Source: Phymatolithon calcareum (Eukaryota > Rhodophyta > Florideophyceae > Hapalidiales). From it: DNA of 64,000 bases. The notes under the pieces were generated by a model. It did no database searches. It saw nothing but the letters and a program-made list of their open reading frames with translations, and was not told the DNA's origin. Made by a program: the position numbers and the translations under genes. Below are positions 33,874 through 43,556 of the stretch, one piece after another (position 1 is the first letter of the stretch; every line of letters starts with the position of its first letter). The DNA is taken from NCBI GenBank assembly GCA_977006965.1, contig OZ345355.1:2356001-2420000 (forward strand), in the 5' to 3' direction.

Positions 33874-33969
33874 GGGTAGTGACAATGCTGCGACGAGTCC
33901 GTCTTGTTGTATCCGGCAATATATTGCCGGACACAACAAGACGGACTCGTCGCAGCATTGTCACTACCC
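33874..33969. mobile_element. 96-bp palindromic MITE inside right TIR
   Basis: An almost perfect palindrome (one mismatch in 48 pairs) starting GGGTAGTGACAATGCTGCGA, with TA on both sides (33872-33873, 33970-33971). The left TIR of the host transposon (TA at 25862-25863) is the matching uninterrupted sequence. TA duplication points to the Tc1/mariner superfamily. Confidence 0.85.
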
Positions 33970-34099
33970 TACTTAGCCGAAAAGTTTTTGATTATCTTAT
34001 TGACTCATAATCCAGTCGGCACACGAAGGGGTATCTTTCACAATTAAATGTATATAACTTGTGAAGTTGGCGTTTCTCCCCCACTTAACATTCCCCTGG

Positions 34100-34121
34100 T
34101 ACAGTACAGTACTGTACTGTA
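34100..34121. repeat. 22-bp perfect palindrome
   Basis: TACAGTACAGT followed by its exact complement ACTGTACTGTA. Function unknown; could be a decayed foldback or a binding site. Confidence 0.6.
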
Positions 34122-34143
34122 GGTACATGCACTTACAGTAAAT

Positions 34144-34224
34144 CACTGGGGGGAGGACGACAGCATTTTGGCCCAAATAAACCGAATAATTTTCGGGCCA
34201 AAATGCTGCCGTGCTCCCCCTGTG
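34144..34224. mobile_element. 81-bp CAC...GTG foldback
   Basis: Arms of about 30 bp, CACTGGGGGGAGGACGACAG... against CACAGGGGGAGCACGGCAGC..., around a 20-bp loop. The LINE G copy 1 lacks it at the corresponding place (about 7385). The CAC end suggests a CACTA-type MITE; the duplication is not clear. Confidence 0.55.
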
Positions 34225-34239
34225 ACATCATGATGTTGA

Positions 34240-36690
34240 TGATCGTAATTAGATTGATTTTCTCACAGTGCCCAGTGTGAAAGTTCGGGATACCGAAATA
34301 TTAAGATATCAAGTTCGAATGTAAATAGGAAAATTTCAAGTAAAATGTGAGCCTTGATTATGATTTTCGTTAGAATTCAGGGGTTCCAAACACCTCGACT
34401 GGCCTAACGATGTACTCTCACATTCATGAATTACATGGTACGCCAATAAGGGGTTCCGAGTTCGAATCCCGTCAAGGTATTCCATTGCTACATTTGGAGA
34501 TCTCGGTCGTAGGGATTCCAAGCGTAAAGCTAATATGCGTTTATCAAAGTGATCGGTCGTAGGTCGGATGAGCGCAAGCGAAAGACGGTTGTGGCGCACG
34601 TTACGAAGGAGAAAAACGTGTTCTGCAGGAAGCATATGTTACGAAGGAGAAAAACATATGTGAGAAAAGAAGAAATATTTCGGTAATTAGTTCGAAATTT
34701 CCAAGAATTAAGATTGAAAATTCTCGAAAGAGAAAAAGGGGGAGTGTGAAAGTTCGGGATACCGAAATATTAAGATATCAAGTTCGAGTGTAAATAGGAA
34801 AATTTCAAGTAAAATGTGAGCCTTGATTATGATTTTCGTTAGAATTCAGGGGTTCCAAACACCTCGACTAGCCTAACGGTGTACTCTCACACCCAGGACC
34901 CTCCATTTTGGGGAAGGCAGCAACGATATACAGGTGCATGCACCTACAGCACATCCTAATTTTAGACATGGATCAGTATCGGGTCTGTGTTAATTTGGCA
35001 ACGAACTATTGAAGCGCAATGAACTGGGTGTGCGACATTTTGTGTGTCTAAAGGCCACACATCAGATACATGATAACAGCGCGTTTTCTTTGAAAGCTAT
35101 GATGCGTTGAAGTGACGTGTCGCTGAAAAATGGTGTCTTAGAGCTAAAAAGCATTCCCGAGCATATGCCTATATTTGTTTTTAATTTTTGCTCTTGGAAG
35201 AAGTTTTTGTGGCACTCGAACACCAAGAGGCACTAGAAGATTTCGTCGTAATTTAGCTTGTTTGGACTGGCACTTATACACACAGAAGCACTGCGGAATC
35301 AAGGGCATAGCTTCGTCGCTATCCTGGACCTCAAGGCGGAGTACTATTCTATCCCGAGATAGGCTCGCGCAAAGGATAAGAAATGTCCTGCACCCGAACA
35401 TGGCGGAATGGTCATGCCATTCCTGGAGCCGTTCTTTATATAGATGGATGACGGTCGAGTGGGACACCATAGACCGTGTCTGTATAACAACTATATGGAC
35501 ACTTTCGTCATGCAGTTTGACTCGATCCCTGTGAGCGTGTCTAATGAGCCTTCAAGTTTTTCGCAGAAAACGACAAGGTATCCGCCAAAACAGAGGAGGA
35601 GCTCCAAAGGACCCTCGACGTGCCATCGGAATGGGCGTTGAGTAACAGAATGACGTGAAATATGACAAAAAGAGCTGTACTCCGGACTAGGTTGTCTATC
35701 ACGGCGAGTTTTCGATTATCTGGGTGCGTGTCCTCAAGAAAGTAAGGGAAGAGAAATATTTAGGAGTAACAATTACCACGGACGGGGTCACAGTGTACGT
35801 GTGGGAGTTCTCAAGCTGACTGCTTCGACCAGATGCACGAATCATTCGTCCCGAGCCAAGTGCAAAGGCGTCACAAAGTGCACCACGAAAAAATTTCTAT
35901 TTCGTCCACGCAGAAGTCTTTAACGCTCGGATAAATTGGAGACTACCGGTCGGCCATCGGTCCTGTGTCGCATGTGATGCATATTCAACCTTCTATGGCC
36001 TTGCTTACACGTCAGACCAACTCAATCAATCCTTAGTGACGTACCTGAACGAAAGGCGAAAGCCGCAGTCAACTCGGTATTGGTAGTATACCATATATGA
36101 AATGGAAAAAACTTACGCCCTCGAATCACCGCTAGGCACATTGGGGGAAAATGCAATCTGATCTGTCCTTGTTGCTCGTCAAGATTTGAAACTCAATCAC
36201 ACAGCTATGCCAGGGGAAAGTAAGAGGGGACGTCAATGAGGAAATTCGCTACATGAACCGAAAAAGTGGGGAAAGTTCGCTAAGTCGGCACTACTTGCCA
36301 AAACTATTACTCATCCGTTATGATACGCAGAGTACTTCATGCGACCGTAAAATCTATTATCGAGGACGTGCTACGTGCTCAGATAGAATACCAGGCATAT
36401 GAGAATGAGCCGCCCTTTCACCTGAGGAAGCCTTGTCCGTATATTTGAACGACTGTGGGTCTTTGAAGAATAAACTTGTCAAAAACTAAAATTTACTTCG
36501 TGCCCTACTCTCTCTGGTTTAGCTCCTCGTCGCAGATAGCATCTTCGACACCATAATTGACAAAATGGAGAACGACGAGTCCCTGTATCAGAGACCAGGT
36601 GATATACTAGAATGAACAAGTTACGAAAAGCTGCTCCCGTACAGTCTTAGGAGTGTTAATGAGGACTTTCAAATACACAACTAAGAAACA
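34240..36690 (+). pseudogene. LINE G copy 2, degenerate
   Basis: Parallel to 7370-10020 but without the extra 9.1-9.9 kb sequence. RT patch near 35310-35420 (IPR/DRLAQRIRNVLHPN in one frame), C-terminal knuckle near 36140-36210, 3' end with GGACTTTCAAATACACAACT near 36670. Carries the TRIM at 34276-34891 in its 5' part. Many stops. Confidence 0.7.
34276..34891. mobile_element. 616-bp TRIM-type miniature LTR retroelement
   Basis: Two direct repeats of 147 bp (34276-34422 and 34745-34891, three differences), each starting TGTGAAAG and ending CTCTCACA, surround 322 bp without coding capacity. A perfect 5-bp duplication CCCAG flanks it (34271-34275, 34892-34896), and the LINE G copy at about 7451 shows the empty CCCAG site. 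A strong purine tract GAAAGAGAAAAAGGGGGAG precedes the right LTR. The internal part opens with a tRNA-like patch, GAGTTCGAATCCCG (pol III B-box-like). Two copies of GTTACGAAGGAGAAAAAC lie at 34590 and 34642. Confidence 0.9.
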
Positions 36691-36699
36691 TCTCCGTCA

Positions 36700-38480
36700 T
36701 TGCAGTTGGTGAGGTCGATTATCATGGACTTAACCGCTTTGCCGATCTTTTTTTTCGCTGCTCAATGTTGTGAATGTTCGGCCTACCGGGTGCCGGTGAG
36801 AAGTGATCGGTGTTTCCGCTCGAGAAGCAGTGACGGGCCCTCGTTTCGGATGTATGGCTTCTTGGGCTGATCACCAGTCACTGCAAAACGCGATATATTG
36901 TCCTTGTGTTGCCTCGCTGACGTCCCCGAGCCAGTGCTTGTATCACGGCTTGAACGCTACCCGGTGCTGCACAAACCGTCTAGAAGCGTACAAAAGCGCA
37001 GAGACAACGTGGCGGCAAGAGCATGTAGCGCGGGAGTCTCTGTTAACTGTCACATCGAATGGTGTCACTTTGCTGCGAACTGCATATCCGTAGCGCTTAC
37101 TGCTGGGGCAGTGTTCCTGGCGCGTTGCATGCAAGAAGTGCATGTGCCTATATAAGGCTACGCGTAATATCTAGATTTGAACATGTAACGGTATCATTGC
37201 GAAGGCTACATAGGACGCATGATGTACACCTAATTCGGGTAATCGGCAAGTGTGGATAGACGTAATGAAGCACTGTCGAATTGGTATAAGTCGTAACCTT
37301 GCCTGAACCAAACAATAAGAAAAGGTATCACTCTCACAAAGGGACCTGAGTGGTGGACTGGCACACGGGAACGATCACAGAACAACAAAGCTCAGCGCGT
37401 CGCTTTCAATTACCTCCGGCTGCACGAGCGGCTTTTGTACTGCTGTCGCGAGTTTGTATATATGTAGAGTTAGCTAGCGCAAATAGTTTTGGCAAGGGTT
37501 GCCGATTTAGCGAACTTTCCTTACTTTTTCGGTCCATGCAGGGAATTTCCTCGACAAAATACTGCACCTCATACAGAGACTGGAAGAAAATATTCGCAGC
37601 AAGCAGGCGCAATGAAGTTCCATGTGACAGGGGTTTGTTTTCTGCTTTCCACGGATCAACGGAAACAAGCGAAGAGAAAGGTTATTCAAGATTGGGAGGA
37701 TGGTATGTGTTTTTAAGAGCATCGTTCTCTTGAAATCCTTTCTGCTAGGGTTTGACAACTATATCTTTCTTTATAACGTACCGTTTCGTGTCGTCCTGGT
37801 GTTATGCGAGACGGACATAAGCACTCAGATGGCACGAAGGTAGTCACTTCACGAACAAAACCTTTGGGCCCGTAGGGCGTCAAGGATAAAGTGGAGCATT
37901 TGACCTTTCTTTTCTCTTGCCGGGCTCTGTTTCGGCGGCAATTCAGGGAAGAGTGCGTGAAAGTTGTAGAAGATCTTTCCAGAGATTTAACTATATAAAT
38001 TCTCGAATTTTTTAACAAAGAAAACTTGTTCGAGGGAAAGTTTAGACCTCCGAAGCGAAAGTAGGCATTTTTACCAGATTCGAGATCACATGTTTCACAA
38101 TATGAAGTTCAAAATGAGCTCAGTAATCGTTTTACTGTGAATGATCCAGAAGTGAAATCAGAATTGTTAAAACGTTCTCGGTTCAAACTTTATGGCGATT
38201 TTACTTGAACGTGTGCCCCTTCAGGCTTCCGAGCTTCCTCTTCTTTGGAAGGCTCCATTTAGACCTCAAATAGTGACTACCGTTCGTCTTCACGCTCCAG
38301 GTCAATCCCTTCTACTTCATCAGCTTCTCCGTGTCCTTGTTCACCGTTCTCTGGCGTCGCTCGAAACCGTGACGTTCAGCTGCTCTAGTAGTTCTTTGCA
38401 ATCAACTAATCATGAATTATTCGGAATGCTCCATCGGCTGACAGTACTCCTAGTTTTTTAATGGTATTGTGATAGCGAGG
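36700..38480. other. Mostly non-repetitive region without a confirmed gene
   Basis: Contains a TATA box candidate (37149). Downstream + frames such as the 65-codon one from 37537 or the 34-codon one from 37612 have no domain or signal peptide. 38190-38460 has an open frame lacking motifs. Confidence 0.35.
37149..37156 (+). promoter_or_regulatory. Candidate TATA box
   Basis: TATATAAG in CATGTGCCTATATAAGGC. The 15-mer CATGTGCCTATATAA is identical to the one upstream of the cysteine-rich gene (62162-62176, minus strand). The gene it would serve is not identified. Confidence 0.35.
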
Positions 38481-38494
38481 TAGGCTTGGAGACT

Positions 38495-39613
38495 TTTTTT
38501 TTTTTTTTTGAATTTTGAATTTATTAAACGCCCTCAGAAACACTCATAAGACTGTAAGGGAGATGCGTTTCAGATGCTACTACCTTGGTAGCTCCGTTGC
38601 TCTGTTAAAGCCCGCAAAAGCTCGTTGCTATCGTCGTAGCCCTAGCTGCAAAAACCCTCCTCCATGGAGGGAAAAGCTTAGAGTCCACTTGTCCTGTTCG
38701 CGTGAATCTCAGCGTCGCCGTTCTATTTTGTCTTGGTCTATTCCATGTCGTCATAAAAGACGATTGTGAAGAATAGTACTTTGTCAAGTGCCTTTTCAGT
38801 CTCACTAGTCTCCTCTTCTGTTAGTCGATATCTTTGAAGGTACACTTCGAGCTTGTTCATGAGAGTTGGTACGATTTCACCGAATTTTTCTTCCAGAAGA
38901 GTGGTACTCAATGGGGGAAAACGTCCGAATGCCCATTTAATCGCCAATTGGCGGTGACGTGCTTTCGGTAGTCTGATGATGGCGGGAGTAGACCCGGGAA
39001 TATCATAAGGAATTTTCCTCTTTCTGCTCGCCTCCAAGCCGTCTCCTTCGTCTTTAAAGAGCAAGTCCCTCAACGATTTTGCTGAAACTCGTTGCTTAAG
39101 ATAGGTTAGTGCCGTCTCGAATAGGTCGTGATGTAACATTGATGATATGTCACGACACACCCATTGCAATTCCTCAACGTCTCTTTCCTCTCTTGGGACT
39201 GTGAGCAGGCCCATTTTTCTTGTTCTGGCTCGTTCAAGCATTCGTAACGCTAGAACTAGTCTTCTGTCTTCTGCATTATGTATGCGACAGAGAAGACGAA
39301 GTCTCGCGGTTCGATTTTTTGCGATTGGACCAAATAGTTGTCTGAAAAAAGTCTTCTCCACGTCTGCAATAGCTGTTTGAACTCTTGTCGTCCATGGCGT
39401 CAGGTGCATGGCATATTCCCATCTTGGCTGTATCAAGGCCTTGTACATCTTGATTGCTTTTAAGGGGCTGAGTCCCCGGGCTGTTACACCAAGGGATCTC
39501 AGCTGATACACTGCTATCTTGGCCTGTCGGATGCGTTCAAGCATTTTCTTGTCGGTAACTCCGTCACTGCTGAGTGATATGCCAAGGTATGGGACTTCTT
39601 TGACTTTCGTCAG
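38495..39613 (-). mobile_element. LINE D, 5'-truncated insertion with TSD
   Basis: A 1119-bp non-LTR retrotransposon end with a poly(A) tail (T run from 38493) and a perfect 13-bp duplication AGGCTTGGAGACT (38482-38494 and 39614-39626). The 3' UTR resembles LINE D at 57450-57659. Confidence 0.9.
38738..39613 (-). pseudogene. LINE D ORF2 C-terminal part
   Basis: Open frame from the truncation point to the stop at 38738. Begins in the RT after the catalytic box (VPYLGISLSSDGVT), then YKALIQPRWEYAMHLTPW (thumb), RLRLLCRIH, and the C-terminal motif ARHRQLAIKWAFGRFPP. About 55% similar in appearance to the LINE D copy at 56288-57448. It lacks endonuclease and most of RT because of 5' truncation, so cannot act alone. 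Confidence 0.85.
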
Positions 39614-39626
39614 AGGCTTGGAGACT

Positions 39627-40765
39627 GCCTGCCTGGACAGACTTTAGAAAGATCTGCGGTTTTATTCGAAACATAAAACCGAAATTTTGGCGACTTTGCT
39701 TTCACAGCGTCCAACGGTCTAGCTCCCCAGAGAAGGCGAGCAGTGTCGCGCTTTTCATTACTAGTGTTCCCGGACACCGTCCAGTAACTCTTAGGAACCT
39801 CCTCCCGGAAAAGCACCGCTTGCCGGAGAACCGGATTTCCGTAGTTGTAGCCGTGCGATAGCTTCACTGCTACTACAAAAGACTGTGAAGGGTGGGTGGG
39901 TGGTCAACAAAAGAACGCGGCTTGCCAACTAGAAAAGCTCACCTGTCTAGACTCCGCCGAGAAATCAGATATCGCACGAGTCCTTTGTGGGAAAAGGACA
40001 GCCGGTGTACCAAAAAGCTCCTCACGCTGTTCGTTGCCTTACGCGCGGTTCACGTCTCGGTTCAGGCACGTTCCGAAGTGCGTGCCTCCGTGTGAACGCG
40101 TCTGCAAGCTTGCGATGCGTGTGCTGGAGATCAAGGTTTCTTCAGCGTCCTGCTTGATATAGAGATTTCGATCGACGAGGCTCCGATTCTGGAGCAGTCG
40201 CTGGCGACTGTGCGCGCCAGTGAGACTGTCGCGCAAGCTTTCGACTCTGTGCCGCGTTCAGCAGTGTTTTCAACCGCCGTCGGGTGTACGCGCCTGTCGG
40301 CCTGTCGCAGCCCGGCACCGCGTGGCGCAACCTGATGAGAGGGTCGCATGGAAAGCGTCCAGAAGGCGTCCTTGGCCCGGTCGTGACGCGCGTAAGGGTT
40401 CTTCCAGGCGGGCACCGGTTGTGGCGCCCAGGCGTTGTCGGGCGACTTAGGTTGTCGCGAGAGCGTCTTAGCGCGTGGCGGCTTCTCGAATGCCGCTAGT
40501 TGCGGCTTTAGACGGTGTCGAACGACCTGGCTCGGCACGGGGATCCTTCGCGCGGCGCCGCTCCTCGACTGCCACTGGTTGCGTCTTCAAGAGAGTCATT
40601 AGCGATGTCGATCAACGCCCGGATGTCATCGCGCGTGGTCGCTTTTCCGCTGCCACCGGATGTGTCGCCGCGACATAACAATGAGTATCGATTCATGCGC
40701 GGCACCGGCGGTAGTTGTCTTTTAGAGGCGTGTATGCCATCATCGGTTGTCTGCACGAAGTGTAT
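39627..40765. other. Unassigned region with GC-rich island
   Basis: A minus frame at 39610-39867 reads as compact protein-like sequence (SHGYNYGNPVLRQAVLFREE) but I do not recognise it. 40050-40700 is distinctly GC/CpG-rich; the minus frame at 40131-40538 (135 codons) lacks any recognisable motif. It could be a gene start or a captured fragment. Confidence 0.35.
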
Positions 40766-40767
40766 GA

Positions 40768-41460
40768 GGAAGAAGAAAGGTAGATTTTTATTTAAAAGTT
40801 ACCAACTCATCTCCTGACGCTTGGGGCAACTTTCCTAGGGGATGGATGGATTTCTGTTTTATTGAAGCTCCCTTAGTCAATTATCATTGCACCTGAGAGA
40901 CTTTTCGTTGCGCTACAATCCTTCGCTTACGTTTTCATTTTGATTTCGGACATTTCTTTGGACGGTATCAACTGCCATTTCCAGCATCTCTTTTTGAATA
41001 TCGGAAACTTGTTGCTTGGGCATTAAGTTTGAGATAACTGTGAGAGCTTCATCGAGTTCGAAATCTTCGTTTGGAAGCGGTGAAATAACCAGTGCGTGCA
41101 AAGAAGCCTGTGCTTCGCTTTTTTGAGAGTGAGGAATGGTGGTAGTTCGTTCTTGATGGGCTGAGGACGGCGCCGGACCTCCCGTCCTGTGGCTATAGAA
41201 GGGAGACATGCTTCCCATTCTTCTTTTTGCGTTCTTCAGCGTTCTTACGTTTACGCTTGTCGTAGCATCTAGGGTGCGTGCAAATTCCTCTGTAGAGGTA
41301 CAGAGAAGAGCTTTGTGAAGCATATCGTTTGTCGCGTTAAATATTGCCAGTCGCGTTGTGCCCTTGGGAAGGTTTCTTTTCTTGATGGTGTAACACGATT
41401 CAGTGGACTACAAAAACCCACCTCTGGTCTTCTTCGGGACCTCGAGGGGGAAAATTTGCA
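40768..41460 (-). repeat. LINE E fragment between LINE C pieces
   Basis: LINE C end (40768-40841), then a LINE E 3' end with GGATGG tail and C-terminal codons (40842-41365), then LINE C UTR again (41366-41460), all minus. About 40 bp of the LINE C sequence is missing at the junction, so this is not a simple insertion. 41461-42105 has no recognised gene. Confidence 0.65.
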
Positions 41461-42105
41461 CGCAGTGTATGATCTCAAGAGGTAGGTGATGGCAGGATTG
41501 AGGTGGGCATATCTGAGAAGATCGCCATACCTTCACACCGTCTCTGGCCTTGCTGCGACGACAAAGGGCGTTCTTCGAAAAGCGTATTGTTGTTGATGTT
41601 TTTTGGGTGACTGAAAGTGATATACGCTCTGAGGGAACAAAGTGGGAATAAATTACCTGACTGTTGGATAGTGTGCAAAAATCTTGAGCTCTAAATTAGT
41701 CAAGTTGTTATTATCTTGCAGGACCCCCTTTTCTCACTTTTTGCTGAGATGCATCCACCTTTGGTCGTCAATGAAATAAATTACGGGGTAAAACTTGATT
41801 TTCTCACTACAAAACCAATCGGCGGGTAGGCCGAGCGAGAGTAAGTCCTGAAGATCGGCGCGGCACGCGGACCCGGGACGTCGGTAAACTTGCTTCGGCG
41901 CGGGAAACGACCTCGGACGTCATAAAATTTTCCTTTCCGCACGTTCACACGATACGATGCTCTGCGTGGCCATTGAAGTGAAATGATTTTCCCCCTCGAG
42001 ATCTCTCCGTTGAGATCAGAGGTAGGTTTTCTAATTTTGCTGACTATAGCCGTTTTTATGCGAAATGGAGCCTCTGGGCTCTGAGTTGAGTCCTCGTGGC
42101 TCATC

Positions 42106-42178
42106 AGAAGTGTTGCCCCAAGCGTCTGCACATGCGTTGGTAACACTATAATAAAAATCTCCACTTCTTCTTCTTCAC
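42106..42178 (+). repeat. LINE C terminal fragment with TTC tail
   Basis: TTGCCCCAAGCGTCTG, ATAAAAATCTCC and (TTC)3 tail. Very short 5'-truncated copy. 42179-42455 downstream holds no recognised gene. Confidence 0.65.
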
Positions 42179-42455
42179 TACAAAACCAAATGTGCACGGC
42201 AGGGGTCTCTTATCAGCTCGTTTCTAAAATCTTTAGGGACACGTTTCCCATGGACTTAGACAGCGTCCTAGGGAATATCTCGAAAGAGCCGTGCAAATTG
42301 CTCTTATCTGTATTATTGGTGGAAGGCCTCCGGAATATTCTCGATCTGGACTTGAAGTGGGCATAGAGAAATGGCGTGCAGTAGAACACTGTAAAAAGCG
42401 CGATTATTTGCCCAAAGGACACGGTCGACCATAGCTTCAGGGCTTCGTCTATCGA

Positions 42456-43140
42456 CGCTTCCTTGGTAAGAAGGAGGAAGTTCCTGGAGCTTTCGGAAGA
42501 ATACCAGGGAAGAGAAGGTGATCTGGAAGACGTATCAAAGGACATTGGGTATCTCGGGGAAGAGGAAAACCTTAAAGAAGCTCTGAAACAAGCCGAAGAA
42601 GGTATGGTGTCAAAAAAGCGACGCCTGCAAGCAATAGTCAAAGTCTGGTCGTTGGAAGAACAGGGTCGGACAGTTAAAATCCCGATCGGAGTTCCGAACG
42701 ACCTATCAGGAGTGCTATATATAAGGGACAGAACTGCGCGGTTGAGATGCCTGAGAGTCTTTTTGAATAGAGTTCCTTTGTGGAGAAAATCCATTTCTGG
42801 CGAAGAACTTTGGGACTGGTGCTGTGGTTGAGCTTATCGTGTTGCAGCGTATACTGCGGTCTATGAAGATGGACCAAGAAACCGAATATGAATGCAAAAG
42901 ACCTACTCGGGCCCTCAAAGGGAGTGAAATTCGGATTAAGGAGATATTAGAAGGGTAGTAGAGAGATGAGTATGGAAAACAGCGAGAAGCTGCCCTGTTA
43001 CTCAAATTGAAGCTTTGGGAGCTTTTAAAATAAATCAAGATATATCCCCGACCGACGCTTCGAGAAGTCAAGTACCTGAGGGTAACACTAACGGAACAAG
43101 GAGCATTAGACAAGAAACAGAATGACAGAATTAATATCGA
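42456..43140 (+). pseudogene. LINE B C-terminal fragment plus RT scrap
   Basis: 42463-42830 encodes EEYQGREGDLEDVSKDIGYL, VSKKRRL and RDRTARLRCLR, matching 54425-54720; the 3' end with GGGAGCTTTTAAAATAAATC is at 43018-43037. Next to it 43066-43140 encodes VKYLRVTLTEQGALDKKQND, an RT strand from a LINE C-like element. 43141-43540 has no assignable gene. Confidence 0.7.
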
Positions 43141-43556
43141 CTGCGCGGGAAAACACACCGTTCGCCGTGGGATGTGATAACTGGACCAAGAGGACCAGGA
43201 AGATATCTCGCAAACGACAAGCCAAATGAGGCCACCCATTGAGTCGAATCTCGACCCGGGAGACCACGAACAGGGTAAGGGCACGACTCTCGCTGAGCAG
43301 ACTGCAAGAAAAAGGCTATCGAGCCGCCATGCTAGCCACTTACACTGGCCGGCGGATTCTAAAAGAAGAAAATCAATATATGTTTGAAACAGCTCGGCTT
43401 GGAAAAGCGGTCCACCGGGGCAATTACACATGCAAAGACTGAGAAAATGAGAAAGAATGTAGGGATACACATCCTTGATATAGGGTAGATCATAGGTCCA
43501 CACATGTCCCTGGTCCAGGGGCACACATCTTATGGCCTAGTGTCTAGTTTACTTAC

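Larger units (their letters stand above)
25855..33978 (+). mobile_element. 8.1-kb Plavaka/Tnp2-like DNA transposon
   Basis: Terminal inverted repeats of about 53 bp with three mismatches: left 25855-25907, beginning GGCTAAGTACATCACAATCT; right 33828-33978, interrupted by a 96-bp MITE (33874-33969). The TIR contains CTTCTGCACCGAATATTTG. Between them lie a transposase ORF (26856-30143, +) and a convergent ORF (30265-31293, -). I see no matching target-site duplication (left flank ...CTATA, right flank GAAAA...), so the outer limit or the TSD may have decayed. Confidence 0.75.

Noticed and set aside
34420-34510. A genuine tRNA gene at the TRIM internal start
   Set aside because: B-box-like motif is present, but D- and anticodon-stem pairing cannot be formed and acceptor pairing is imperfect.
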